DNA from: Sinorhizobium americanum
Lineage (GTDB): Bacteria; Pseudomonadota; Alphaproteobacteria; Rhizobiales; Rhizobiaceae
Direction of reading: 5' to 3'
Length of the DNA stretch: 64,000 nucleotides
Assembly (NCBI RefSeq): GCF_001651855.1
Contig: NZ_LNQC01000042.1
Location: 108,082 to 172,081, forward strand
The notes under the pieces are model-generated. The model ran no database searches. It saw nothing but the letters and a program-made list of their open reading frames with translations, and was not told where the DNA came from. The translations under genes and the position numbers were made by a program. This document shows, one piece after another, positions 56,245 through 64,000 of this stretch. Position 1 is the stretch's first letter. Each line of letters begins with the position of its first letter.

Positions 56245-58245
56245 ATGGACAAGCATCTCGGCTCGACGGAAGAAACCGAATTCAAGACGCTGACGGAACA
56301 GAGGGAGGAACTGGAAGACATAGGCCAGAACTGTTCCAACAACCCGACCATGGGCGACATCATCAACCGCCGCTTCTCGCGCCGGTCGTTCCTTGGCGGA
56401 TCCCTTGCGGTCGCCGCCATTTCGACGACGGTCAGCCCGTTTGCACTGCTTTCGGCCGATGAAGCCCGGGCCGAGAGCACGTCGCGCTTCGACTTCAAGG
56501 AGATCGAAGCCGGCGTCGACGAGAAGCATCACGTCGCCGAAGGTTACGACGCCGACATCCTGCTGCGCTGGGGCGACAAGATCTTCGCCGACAGCCCGGA
56601 CTTCGATCCGCTCAAGCAGACCGCCGAAGCGCAGGGCCGCCAGTTCGGCTACAACAACGACTATGTCGGCTTCATTCCGCTCGATGGCAGCCCCGACCAC
56701 GGCCTGCTGGTCGTCAATCATGAATACACCAATGCCGAGATCATGTTCCCGAACTTTGCCCGCGTCGAAAAGGTGACGGAGGACGGCAAGGAAGAGGACA
56801 AGGTCGTTCTCGGCGAATACACCAAGGAACTGGTCGATATTGAAATGGCCGCCCATGGCGGTACGGTCATCGAGATCCGCAAGGTCGACGGCAAGTGGCA
56901 GCCGGTTCTCGACGGCAAGTACAACCGTCGCATTACGGCCAATACCGAAATGCAGCTCTCCGGCCCGGTGGCCGGCCATGACCGCGTCAAGACCGTAGCC
57001 GACCCGACCGGCAAGAAAGTCTTCGGCACCATCAACAATTGCGCCGGCGGCGTCACCGCCTGGGGCACCTACATGATGGCCGAGGAAAACTTCAACGGCT
57101 ATTTCGGTGGCGAGCTCGCCGAGGATCATCCGGAATTCAAGCAGCTGAAGCGTCTCGGCGCGCCCGGCGGCCAATATGAGTGGTCGAAGTTCTACGATCG
57201 CTTCGATGTATCGAAGGATCCGAGCGAGGCCAACCGCTTCGGCTGGGTCGTCGAGGTCGATCCGCTCGACCCGACCTCGGTGCCGAAGAAGCGCACCGCA
57301 GTCGGACGCTTCAAGCACGAGGGCTGCGAATCGATCGTCAACAAGGATGGCCGCGTCGTTCTCTATAGCGGCGACGACGAGCGTTACGACTATGTCTACA
57401 AGTTCGTGACGAAGGGCACCTACAATCCGAATGACCGCGCCGCAAACATGGACCTCTTCGATGAAGGCACGCTCTACGTGGCGAAGTTCGACGAGGACGG
57501 CACGGTCACCTGGATGCCGATCATCCATGGCGAAGGTCCGCTCACGGCCGAAAACGGCTTCGCCTCGCAGGCCGATGTGCTGATCAACACGCGGCTTGCC
57601 GCCGATGCGCTCGGCGCCACCAAGATGGACCGGCCGGAAGACATCCAGCCGAATGCCAAGACCGGCAAGGTCTATGTCATGCTGACCAACAACACCAAGC
57701 GCAAGGAGGAAGAGGCGGACGCTGCCAATCCGCGTGCCAAGAACGCCTTCGGCCACATTGTCGAGATCTCCGAAACGGATGGCGATTTCGCTTCGACGAA
57801 ATCGAAGTGGGACATCTTGCTGAAATGCGGCGATCCCAGCGTTGCGGAGGTCGGCGCCTCCTTCTCCACCGCGACGACGAAGAACGGCTGGTTCGGCATG
57901 CCGGACAATTGCGCGATCGACGCCGACGGCCGCCTGTGGGTATCGACCGACGGCAACAACGAGAAGGAGACGGGACGCACCGATGGTGTCTGGGCGGTCG
58001 AAACGGAAGGCGAAGGGCGCGGCACGTCGAAGCTGTTCTTCCGGGTGCCGGTCGGCGCGGAAATGTGCGGCCCGAGCTTCAACCTGACGAGCGACACCTT
58101 CTTCCTCGCCGTTCAGCATCCGGGCGATGCCGGCCTTGCCACTTACGAGAAGCCGGCAACGCGCTGGCCCGATTTCCGTGACGACATGCCGGTGCGCCCG
58201 GCCGTAGTCGCCGTGACGAAGCAGGGCGGCGGCAAGATCGGCTAA
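56245..58245 (+). CDS. phoX: PhoX-type alkaline phosphatase (DUF839), Tat-exported
   Basis: The 666-residue periplasmic phosphatase depends on calcium and iron in characterised homologues. A twin-arginine signal lies within the first 70 residues, with Arg46-Arg47 in FSRRSFLGGS. Conserved parts include LVVNHEYTNAE, NCAGGVTAWGT and FKHEGCES. GGGGAG is seven bases from ATG 56245, the favoured start. A Pho box at 56154-56171 indicates induction by phosphate starvation; in S. meliloti phoX is known to be PhoB-controlled. It is divergent from DUF2339. Confidence 0.92.
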   Translation: MDKHLGSTEETEFKTLTEQREELEDIGQNCSNNPTMGDIINRRFSRRSFLGGSLAVAAISTTVSPFALLSADEARAESTSRFDFKEIEAGVDEKHHVAEGYDADILLRWGDKIFADSPDFDPLKQTAEAQGRQFGYNNDYVGFIPLDGSPDHGLLVVNHEYTNAEIMFPNFARVEKVTEDGKEEDKVVLGEYTKELVDIEMAAHGGTVIEIRKVDGKWQPVLDGKYNRRITANTEMQLSGPVAGHDRVKTVADPTGKKVFGTINNCAGGVTAWGTYMMAEENFNGYFGGELAEDHPEFKQLKRLGAPGGQYEWSKFYDRFDVSKDPSEANRFGWVVEVDPLDPTSVPKKRTAVGRFKHEGCESIVNKDGRVVLYSGDDERYDYVYKFVTKGTYNPNDRAANMDLFDEGTLYVAKFDEDGTVTWMPIIHGEGPLTAENGFASQADVLINTRLAADALGATKMDRPEDIQPNAKTGKVYVMLTNNTKRKEEEADAANPRAKNAFGHIVEISETDGDFASTKSKWDILLKCGDPSVAEVGASFSTATTKNGWFGMPDNCAIDADGRLWVSTDGNNEKETGRTDGVWAVETEGEGRGTSKLFFRVPVGAEMCGPSFNLTSDTFFLAVQHPGDAGLATYEKPATRWPDFRDDMPVRPAVVAVTKQGGGKIG

Positions 58246-58258
58246 GGCAGTTCACCGA

Positions 58259-58292
58259 CACAGGCGCCGCACGAACGTGTGCGGCGCCTGTG
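58259..58292. terminator. Perfect hairpin between phoX and recO
   Basis: A 14-bp perfect stem, CACAGGCGCCGCAC / GTGCGGCGCCTGTG with loop GAACGT, lies between the two convergent genes and so is shared. Neither strand has a clear U tract, so the strength as a terminator is uncertain. Confidence 0.6.
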
Positions 58293-58297
58293 GGATT

Positions 58298-59044
58298 TCA
58301 TGCCGTCGAGGGAGGGACCGGCTTCAGCGCCTTCAAGGTCGCATGGACGAAACCGTCGCGCGCGGACGAGACATCGACCCCGCGCGGTTCATAGACGTGG
58401 CGGTTGAGAAAATAGGCCGTGAGGCGGAAGGCGGCGGCGAGGCCGTTGTGATCGGCCGCCGTGACTCCTCCGGACAGGAAATCCGGAAGTGTGAGCATGC
58501 GCTCCGCATAGGGGGCGCCCGCCGCACGGCTGACGGCGCGGCCCGTTTTCGGCGACACGTAGACGAGTTCGGCCCGGCCGCCGGTCGCGGCGCATTCGGA
58601 AAGATCGAGGCCGAAGCCGAGATCGTTCAGGACCGCCAGTTCGAAGCGCACGAACAATTCGCCGGCGTCGGCCGGGTCCTCGAGGTGATCGACGATGACG
58701 GCGAGCGCCTCGTATAGATGCGGATGCGGATCGCGCTCCGGCAGCAGCCGCAACAGCGCGCCGAGCGCCTGGATGCCGTAGACGGAGGTCGCCGCCTCCA
58801 TCAGTCTCGCGGCGCGCAATTCGAGCGGCTCGATGCGGAACTCGCCAAGATGTTCATCGAGCCGGGCTCGCCAGGTGACTTCCACCGAATTGCCCGGCTG
58901 CAGCACCGGCTGCATCGTTCGCGAGCGGCCGGAGCGCACGAGCCCCAGATGCCGCCCATGCGCGGACGTCATGACCTCGGCGATGACAGAACTCTCGCCG
59001 TGCCGCCGGATGCCGAGAATGATGGCCTGATCGCTCCATTGCAT
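58298..59044 (-). CDS. recO: DNA repair protein RecO
   Basis: The 248-residue mediator loads RecA on single-stranded DNA with RecR. The N-terminal OB fold starts [20 protein letters not shown], the family start, so ATG 59044 is chosen over the longer open frame to 59119. The central helical region contains [19 protein letters not shown]. The usual C4 zinc motif is absent, as in other alphaproteobacterial RecO. It is divergent from the L,D-transpeptidase gene. Confidence 0.94.
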   Translation of the reverse strand: MQWSDQAIILGIRRHGESSVIAEVMTSAHGRHLGLVRSGRSRTMQPVLQPGNSVEVTWRARLDEHLGEFRIEPLELRAARLMEAATSVYGIQALGALLRLLPERDPHPHLYEALAVIVDHLEDPADAGELFVRFELAVLNDLGFGLDLSECAATGGRAELVYVSPKTGRAVSRAAGAPYAERMLTLPDFLSGGVTAADHNGLAAAFRLTAYFLNRHVYEPRGVDVSSARDGFVHATLKALKPVPPSTA

Positions 59045-59239
59045 GGAAAAGGCATACACCCGCTCCGGAAACCGGATCAAGCGAAGATGGCGCGTCATCG
59101 GCCGCGTCGGACCCGCCACTGTCGCCCTTTCCGCGACCTCTCCGCCGCACTACAATTCTATCATTGTCCAGCCGAATCGCGGCCCGAAGCCGGCTGCCGA
59201 TCTCGACGGACAACCACCAGGATTGTTTGGAGTATGTGT

Positions 59240-59968
59240 GTGTCCCGCCTCGCCCAGCCTATCACGCTCCTTCTAATTCTAGCCTCGCTGGCGGGGTGTG
59301 CGACGAGCAGCGCGCAGCCGCCCCGGCCGCGGGGACCGGATCCCTATTTCACGGCAATGTACGGACCTCACCCGGACGAGGCGTTCCCCCTGCCTGCCAC
59401 CGACATCAGCAAGGTCGACCCCCGCTTCCTGCGCCAACAAGTTCCCTATCCCACCTACGAGCCGCCGGGCACGATCGTCGTCGACACGCCGAACCGATAC
59501 CTCTATTTGGTCCAGGGCGACGGGATGGCGCTGCGCTACGGGATCGGCGTCGGCAAGGCGGGGCTGGAATTTGCCGGCGAGGCCCGCATTGGCCGCAAGG
59601 CGCAATGGCCGCGCTGGATTCCGACGTCCGACATGGTCGCGCGCGAGCCGGAGCGCTATGGCCCGCTTGCCGGAGGCTTGGACCCGGGCCTTACCAATCC
59701 GCTCGGGCCGAGGGCGCTCTATCTCTATCAGGATGGCAAGGACACGCTGTTCCGGATACATGGCACGACCGAGGCCTGGTCGATCGGCAAGGCCGTTTCG
59801 AGCGGCTGCATCCGGATGTTCAATCCGGACGTAATTGATCTCTACAACCGCGTGCCGGAAGGCACTCGAGTCGTGGTGATCCAGGCGCAGCCGCCAATGG
59901 AGCCGGCAATGCCGCCAATCGATGCCTCCATGCAGATGCCCGCCGAAGAGGCGCCGCTGGCATTCTGA
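59240..59968 (+). CDS. L,D-transpeptidase (YkuD) lipoprotein
   Basis: The 242-residue protein has a lipoprotein signal ending LASLAGC (lipobox) and a YkuD domain with catalytic HGTTEAWSIG and SSGCIRMFN (Cys nucleophile). It should form 3-3 cross-links or attach proteins to peptidoglycan in the periplasm. A GTG at 59240 with GGAG seven bases upstream is the best start; the ATG at 59234 is only one base after GGAG. The tail is Pro/Met-rich (PPMEPAMPPIDASMQM). It converges with the VOC gene four bases away. Confidence 0.9.
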   Translation: MSRLAQPITLLLILASLAGCATSSAQPPRPRGPDPYFTAMYGPHPDEAFPLPATDISKVDPRFLRQQVPYPTYEPPGTIVVDTPNRYLYLVQGDGMALRYGIGVGKAGLEFAGEARIGRKAQWPRWIPTSDMVAREPERYGPLAGGLDPGLTNPLGPRALYLYQDGKDTLFRIHGTTEAWSIGKAVSSGCIRMFNPDVIDLYNRVPEGTRVVVIQAQPPMEPAMPPIDASMQMPAEEAPLAF

Positions 59969-59972
59969 AGCG

Positions 59973-60335
59973 CTACCAGGCGTCCGGCTCGCGCACGAGA
60001 TGCACGACATTGGCGGGGTTCATCACCCAGCCGCCCCGGAAGCCTTCGCCCAGATCCTCGACGGCATCGCAGCGCACCGCACCATTCGCGAGGAGATGGC
60101 TCAATGCCGCTGCGTGGTCGTCCGCGAACAGTTCCAGCCAGACTTCCGCCTGACTCAAATGCGGCATCTCGTCGATCCAAAGTCGGTTCGGGCCGAGTAT
60201 GAAGCCCTTGGCGGGCTGCTTCTCATCGAATGGCGGCAGGCCGACGACGTCACGGTAGAAGGCCAGCACAGCCTCGTATTCATGGCTCGGCACCTTCATC
60301 GCGATGTTGATGCCGCCCTTTATCTCCATTGGCAT
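59973..60335 (-). CDS. VOC family protein (glyoxalase/bleomycin-resistance fold)
   Basis: The 120-residue protein has the paired beta-alpha-beta units of VOC proteins (GINIAMKVPSHEYEAVLAFY, WLELFADDHAAALSHL). The usual metal ligands are partly replaced, so catalysis is doubtful. AGGAGG is eight bases from ATG 60335. It is 12 bases after the SRPBCC gene on the same strand, so the two form one operon with a divergent ArsR gene. Confidence 0.82.
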   Translation of the reverse strand: MPMEIKGGINIAMKVPSHEYEAVLAFYRDVVGLPPFDEKQPAKGFILGPNRLWIDEMPHLSQAEVWLELFADDHAAALSHLLANGAVRCDAVEDLGEGFRGGWVMNPANVVHLVREPDAW

Positions 60336-60347
60336 CACGCGATCCTC

Positions 60348-60830
60348 CTACAACTGCGGCTCGAGTGCCGGCTTGCCGGAGAGCTCGCTGACATAGTAGC
60401 CCTCTCGGAGGTTAATGCCGTGCTCGACCCAGGCCTTCATGCAGGCGAGCATCTGCGACCAGCCCTCGCAATTGAGGTACGAGCTCTTCTGCCCCTGATC
60501 GTTTTCGCGCCAGCCGCTTTCGGCGATGGTCACCATGGTGGCGCCGTCCTCGAGCGGCTGGAAGCGCATTTCCACGCGCGTCTGGTATGGGGACTCTTCC
60601 TTCGCAACCATCGCGCCCCAGCGGAAGACGATCCGCTCATGGGGCTCGACGGCCTCCACCTCGACCGGGACTTCTCCCCACCAGGTCACGGTGGCGCCGG
60701 CGGCCAGGGGGCCGCTGATGCCGCCGAGCGTCACGAAGTAGCGGCTAAGCTTGTCGGGATTGACGACCGCGTCGAAGACTTCCTCGACGGGACGGGCAAT
60801 CCGCCCGTTCACACGAAATTCGAAAGCCAT
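60348..60830 (-). CDS. SRPBCC/AHSA1 domain protein
   Basis: The 160-residue protein has the START-like fold of the AHSA1 group (FRVNGRIARPVEEVFDAVVN, VEPHERIVFRWG, then TMVTIAESGW). Such proteins are commonly encoded next to an ArsR-type regulator, and the ligand is unknown. GAGGAGG lies just before ATG 60830. It shares the 51-base spacer and the palindrome with the divergent ArsR gene. Confidence 0.87.
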   Translation of the reverse strand: MAFEFRVNGRIARPVEEVFDAVVNPDKLSRYFVTLGGISGPLAAGATVTWWGEVPVEVEAVEPHERIVFRWGAMVAKEESPYQTRVEMRFQPLEDGATMVTIAESGWRENDQGQKSSYLNCEGWSQMLACMKAWVEHGINLREGYYVSELSGKPALEPQL

Positions 60831-60863
60831 GACGACCTCCTCTCGATTGTCTTCGAGCATAAT

Positions 60864-60883
60864 ATGTTATAAAAATATAACAT
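60864..60883. promoter_or_regulatory. Palindromic operator in the ArsR/SRPBCC divergent spacer
   Basis: Arms ATGTTATA and TATAACAT are perfect inverted repeats around AAAA, and the last bases overlap the arsR ATG (60882). An AT-rich dyad of this sort is the typical site of an ArsR-type repressor and would control both the regulator and the SRPBCC-VOC operon. Confidence 0.82.
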
Positions 60884-61214
60884 GTCAATTGATTCGAAGG
60901 ATGAGGTGGTTTTCAAGGCGCTGGCCAATGGCCTGCGCCGACAGATTCTCGATGCGCTGAAGGAGGCGCCCCGCACGACGGGCATGCTGTGCGAGCAATT
61001 TTCCGATCTCGACCGCTGCACCGTGATGCAGCACCTGAAAGTGCTGGAGGAGGCAAATCTGGTTCTTGTCAGGCGCGAAGGGCGGGAACGATGGAACCAC
61101 CTGAACGCCTTGCCTATACAAGCCATTCACGACCGGTGGATCAGCCAGTATTCCGGCCATGCGATGTCCGTGCTCACAGCCCTTCAGCAGCAACTCGACG
61201 GTGAGCCGGAGTGA
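60882..61214 (+). CDS. ArsR family winged-helix regulator
   Basis: The 110-residue protein is a winged HTH (FKALANGLRRQILDALKEAP, then CTVMQHLKVLEEANLVLVRR) of the ArsR subgroup that accompanies SRPBCC genes. It has no CxC metal motif, so a metal inducer is unlikely. It is divergent from SRPBCC-VOC and probably represses both by the palindrome overlapping its start. There is no Shine-Dalgarno upstream, so the mRNA may be leaderless or poorly translated. Confidence 0.9.
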   Translation: MSIDSKDEVVFKALANGLRRQILDALKEAPRTTGMLCEQFSDLDRCTVMQHLKVLEEANLVLVRREGRERWNHLNALPIQAIHDRWISQYSGHAMSVLTALQQQLDGEPE

Positions 61215-61285
61215 CGGTTTCGTCTTTCCATTGACAGGCTTTCTTCGTATGAACGATCAAGTTCAAGAAAGCTGGGGTCATTTCC

Positions 61286-62311
61286 GTGCGTTACCTCATC
61301 ACCGGCACCGCAGGCTTCATCGGATTCCATGTCGCCAAGCGGCTGATAGACGACGGGCATTTCGTGGTCGGCTTCGACGGCATGACGCCTTATTACGACG
61401 TGACGCTCAAGGAGCGCCGTCACGCAATCCTGGAGCGTTCCAACGGGTTCAAGGCTGTCACGGCGATGCTCGAGGACCGCGCCGCGCTCGACCGCGCTGC
61501 AGAGCTTGCGGAACCCGAGGTCATCATCCATTTGGCCGCACAGGCGGGCGTCCGCTACAGCCTTGAAAATCCGAAGGCCTATGTGGACGCCAACCTCATC
61601 GGCTCCTGGAATGTCCTCGAGCTTGCCAGGGCGATCGGCCCAAAGCACCTGATGCTAGCATCGACCTCGTCGATCTACGGCGCCAACGAGAAGATACCCT
61701 TTGCCGAGGCCGATCGGACCGATGAGCCGATGACGCTCTATGCGGCGACGAAAAAATCGATGGAGGTGATGGCTCACAGCTACGCCCATCTCTACAAGGT
61801 GCCGGCCACCGCCTTCCGGTTCTTCACCGTCTATGGCCCATGGGGCAGACCCGATATGGCGCTCTTCAAGTTCGTGGATGCTATCCTCAACGGCCGGCCG
61901 ATCGATATCTATGGCGAGGGCCGGATGAGCCGCGACTTCACCTATATCGACGACCTGGTCGAAGGCATCCTGCGGCTTTCCCACGTGGCGCCCTGCGAAG
62001 CCAATCGCGTCAGCCCGGAATTGGCGCAGGACACGCTTTCCCGACAGGCGCCGTTTCGCGTCGTCAATGTCGGCGGCGGCCAGCCGGTGGAGTTGATGAC
62101 CTTCGTCGAGACTGTCGAGAAGGCCGTCGGCAGGCCGGCTGTGCGCAACATGTTGCCGATGCAGATGGGGGACGTGCCGCGGACCTACGCGTCGCCAGAT
62201 CTGCTGGAGGCGCTGACCGGCTTCAAGCCGACCATCGACGTCGAGGAAGGCGTCGCCCGTTTCGTCGAATGGTATGAGCAATATTATCGCCCTGCAGCGG
62301 CCACTGCCTGA
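61286..62311 (+). CDS. lpsL: UDP-glucuronate 4-epimerase (LpsL)
   Basis: The 341-residue SDR converts UDP-glucuronate to UDP-galacturonate for LPS core and capsule. [15 protein letters not shown] binds NAD, and the catalytic pair is in [15 protein letters not shown]. The start is GTG 61286 after GGGG. In S. meliloti lpsL is adjacent to rkpK, as here, and lpsL mutants have altered LPS and symbiosis. The two genes are separated by 131 bases. Confidence 0.93.
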   Translation: MRYLITGTAGFIGFHVAKRLIDDGHFVVGFDGMTPYYDVTLKERRHAILERSNGFKAVTAMLEDRAALDRAAELAEPEVIIHLAAQAGVRYSLENPKAYVDANLIGSWNVLELARAIGPKHLMLASTSSIYGANEKIPFAEADRTDEPMTLYAATKKSMEVMAHSYAHLYKVPATAFRFFTVYGPWGRPDMALFKFVDAILNGRPIDIYGEGRMSRDFTYIDDLVEGILRLSHVAPCEANRVSPELAQDTLSRQAPFRVVNVGGGQPVELMTFVETVEKAVGRPAVRNMLPMQMGDVPRTYASPDLLEALTGFKPTIDVEEGVARFVEWYEQYYRPAAATA

Positions 62312-62442
62312 GGACAACCGAGCGATTTGTCGCATCGGAAAACTCCCCTGTCATTTGCAGGTCGAAAAACGGTCCTATTTGCCTATCAATGGATGCGTAG
62401 CTCCCAAGGCTCAATAAGGACCCAACAACAAAGGAAGAGCGG

Positions 62443-63756
62443 ATGAAGATTACGATGATTGGCGCCGGCTATGTCGGCCTCGTTTCCGGCGTTTGTTTCG
62501 CGGATTTCGGCCACGACGTCGTCTGCCTCGACAAGGACGAGAGCAAGATCGCGGCGCTTAAGAAGGGCGAGATCCCGATTTTCGAACCGGGGCTCGAACA
62601 TCTGGTCGCCAGCAACGTTGCTGCAGGACGCCTGCACTTCACCACCGACCTCGCCCCCGCCGTATCCGGCAGCGACGTCATCTTCATCGCCGTCGGCACG
62701 CCGTCGCGCCGCGGCGATGGCCACGCCGACCTTTCCTATGTCCATGCCGCCGCACGCGAGATCGCTGCCAACCTTAATGGCTTCACCGTCATCGTCACCA
62801 AATCGACCGTCCCGGTCGGCACCGGCGACGAGGTCGAACGGATCATCCGCGAGACCAATCCGGAAGCGGACTTTGCCGTCGTTTCCAATCCGGAGTTCCT
62901 GCGTGAGGGTGCGGCGATCGATGATTTCAAGCGGCCCGACCGAATCGTCATCGGCCTTGCGGACGACGACCAGCGCGCCCGCGACGTGATGACCGAAGTC
63001 TATCGCCCGCTGTATCTGAACCAGGCTCCGCTCGTCTTCACCTCGCGCCGCACCTCGGAACTGATCAAATATGCCGGCAACGCCTTCCTGGCGATGAAGA
63101 TCACCTTCATCAACGAGATGGCCGATCTTTGCGAAAAGGTGGGCGCCAACGTCCAGGACGTGGCTCGCGGCATAGGGCTCGACGGGCGCATCGGCGCCAA
63201 GTTCCTGCATGCCGGTCCCGGCTACGGCGGCTCGTGCTTCCCGAAGGACACGCTGGCGCTGGTCAAGACCGCACAGGACCACGACAGTCCGGTGCGGCTG
63301 GTCGAAACCACCGTCGCCATCAACGACAACCGCAAGCGGGCGATGGGCCGCAAGGTGATCACCGCGCTCGGCGGCGACGTGCGCGGCCGCAAGATCGCCG
63401 TGCTCGGCCTCACCTTCAAGCCGAACACCGACGACATGCGCGACAGCCCGGCGATCGCCATCGTCCAGACGCTGCAGGATGCGGGGGCCCATGTCACGGG
63501 CTACGATCCGGAGGGCATGGAGAACGCGCGAAAGGTTATCGAGGGCCTGGACTATGCGACCGACCCCTATGATGCGGCGGCGGAAGCGGATGCCCTGGTG
63601 ATCGTCACCGAGTGGAACGAATTCCGGGCGCTGGATTTCAAGCGGCTGAAACGGACGATGAGCACGCCGCTGCTGGTCGATCTGCGCAACATCTACCGCA
63701 AGGACGAGATCGCCCGGCACGGCTTCACCTATGCCAGCGTCGGCCGGCCGGACTGA
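62443..63756 (+). CDS. rkpK: UDP-glucose 6-dehydrogenase (RkpK)
   Basis: The 437-residue enzyme oxidises UDP-glucose to UDP-glucuronate, the substrate of LpsL. GAGYVGLVSGVCFADFGHDV binds NAD, and the catalytic Cys is in GPGYGGSCFPKDTLALV, with VGTPSRRGDGHADLS and the C-terminal domain intact. GGAAGAG precedes the ATG. Together with lpsL it supplies galacturonic acid for K-antigen and LPS. Confidence 0.95.
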   Translation: MKITMIGAGYVGLVSGVCFADFGHDVVCLDKDESKIAALKKGEIPIFEPGLEHLVASNVAAGRLHFTTDLAPAVSGSDVIFIAVGTPSRRGDGHADLSYVHAAAREIAANLNGFTVIVTKSTVPVGTGDEVERIIRETNPEADFAVVSNPEFLREGAAIDDFKRPDRIVIGLADDDQRARDVMTEVYRPLYLNQAPLVFTSRRTSELIKYAGNAFLAMKITFINEMADLCEKVGANVQDVARGIGLDGRIGAKFLHAGPGYGGSCFPKDTLALVKTAQDHDSPVRLVETTVAINDNRKRAMGRKVITALGGDVRGRKIAVLGLTFKPNTDDMRDSPAIAIVQTLQDAGAHVTGYDPEGMENARKVIEGLDYATDPYDAAAEADALVIVTEWNEFRALDFKRLKRTMSTPLLVDLRNIYRKDEIARHGFTYASVGRPD

Positions 63757-64000
63757 TCGGCGAAAAGGCTGAAGCGGGAGCGGGAGCACGATATCTCCTC
63801 CTCCCGCTCATGCTATGCGGAACCGAAAAGGTGGTTACGGGGACGGAATTTCGCGCGTTGGCGACCGCGCCATCACGCATGGAGGGAACAGGGTCGGCCG
63901 CTGAAAAGCGGTCCGCCTCCTAGACTAGTGCCCATCCATAAACGCCTGTTTTTCTGCGGTTTTGCAAGGTTGTTTGCCGGCTGACATCGTTTCTTGGGAC
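63757..64000. other. Tail of window, no gene; hairpin after rkpK
   Basis: A stem AGCGGGAG / CTCCCGCT (63773-63808) lies 17 bases after the rkpK stop and may end its transcript, but no T run follows. The remaining 192 bases hold no convincing gene. Confidence 0.5.

Noticed and set aside
56146..58119. A 657-codon open frame on the minus strand
   Set aside because: It is the antisense shadow of phoX, has no ribosome-binding site and no recognisable domain.
60856..60870. GAGCATAAT-like half-site resembling the nadA operator arm
   Set aside because: It shares 12 of 15 positions with one arm, but the matching opposite arm is absent and the ArsR dyad explains the site better.
62312..62442. Possible separate promoter in front of rkpK
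   Set aside because: No -35/-10 pair with acceptable spacing could be found; the gene may be read from lpsL.

Overview
The window is high-GC alphaproteobacterial chromosome, almost certainly from a Sinorhizobium/Ensifer-type member of the Rhizobiaceae. The reasons are the gene order lptD-surA-pdxA-rsmA / gmk-yicC-mltG-fabF-acpP-fabG-fabD / rpsF-rpsR-DUF2232-rplI-dnaB / alr-radA-cvpA-purF, the paired lpsL and rkpK genes for UDP-galacturonate supply to LPS and K-antigen, a NadQ-type regulator beside nadABC, and rhizobial palindromic repeats between genes. The lpsL product differs from the S. meliloti protein as I remember it, so a related species is more likely. The gene content is core chromosome: I see no insertion sequence, phage gene, integrase, CRISPR array, tRNA or rRNA.

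Layout. 1-4626 (+) holds the end of the outer-membrane LPS translocon gene lptD, a SurA-like chaperone, pdxA and rsmA. 4642-11639 (-) is the fatty-acid cluster fabD-fabG-acpP-fabF followed by mltG, yicC and gmk. 11965-13375 has an aldo/keto reductase and a Cys-rich copper-binding protein. 13748-18096 (+) is the S6-S18-DUF2232-L9 operon and dnaB. 18164-20098 (-) is an AraC regulator with azlC-azlD. 20241-26052 (+) has alr, radA, cvpA, purF and an SDR. 26126-31608 (-) has the phosphatidylethanolamine pair psd-pssA, an Atm1-type exporter and a LysM/Ig-like envelope protein. 31836-39097 has a LOG-family enzyme (+), then on the minus strand rarD, cimA and a coupled cassette of three GFA-family paralogues plus proline iminopeptidase behind cysS.

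39513-45711 (+, with one SRAP gene on -) has a 55-codon gene behind a structured leader, a Nudix hydrolase, secreted proteins of unknown function, and a tightly packed unit ygfZ-HD hydrolase-phosphatase-nadQ. 45769-50058 (-) has Cu/Zn SOD and nadA-nadB-nadC, preceded by a perfect 33-bp palindrome that is the obvious NadQ operator candidate. 50227-55998 (-) has an MFS permease, a MOSC protein, an HD hydrolase and a large DUF2339 membrane protein. 56245-63756 has phoX behind a good Pho box, recO, an L,D-transpeptidase lipoprotein, an ArsR/SRPBCC/VOC module with its own palindromic operator, and lpsL-rkpK.

The non-coding signals most worth attention are the nadA operator, the ArsR operator overlapping its own start codon, the Pho box, two families of palindromic intergenic repeats with two copies each in this window, and the two-stem structure upstream of the 55-codon gene. 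I do not see a clearly new defence or mobile system. The nearest things to undescribed biology are the ygfZ-HD-phosphatase-nadQ unit, the triple GFA cassette and the small gene with its structured leader.
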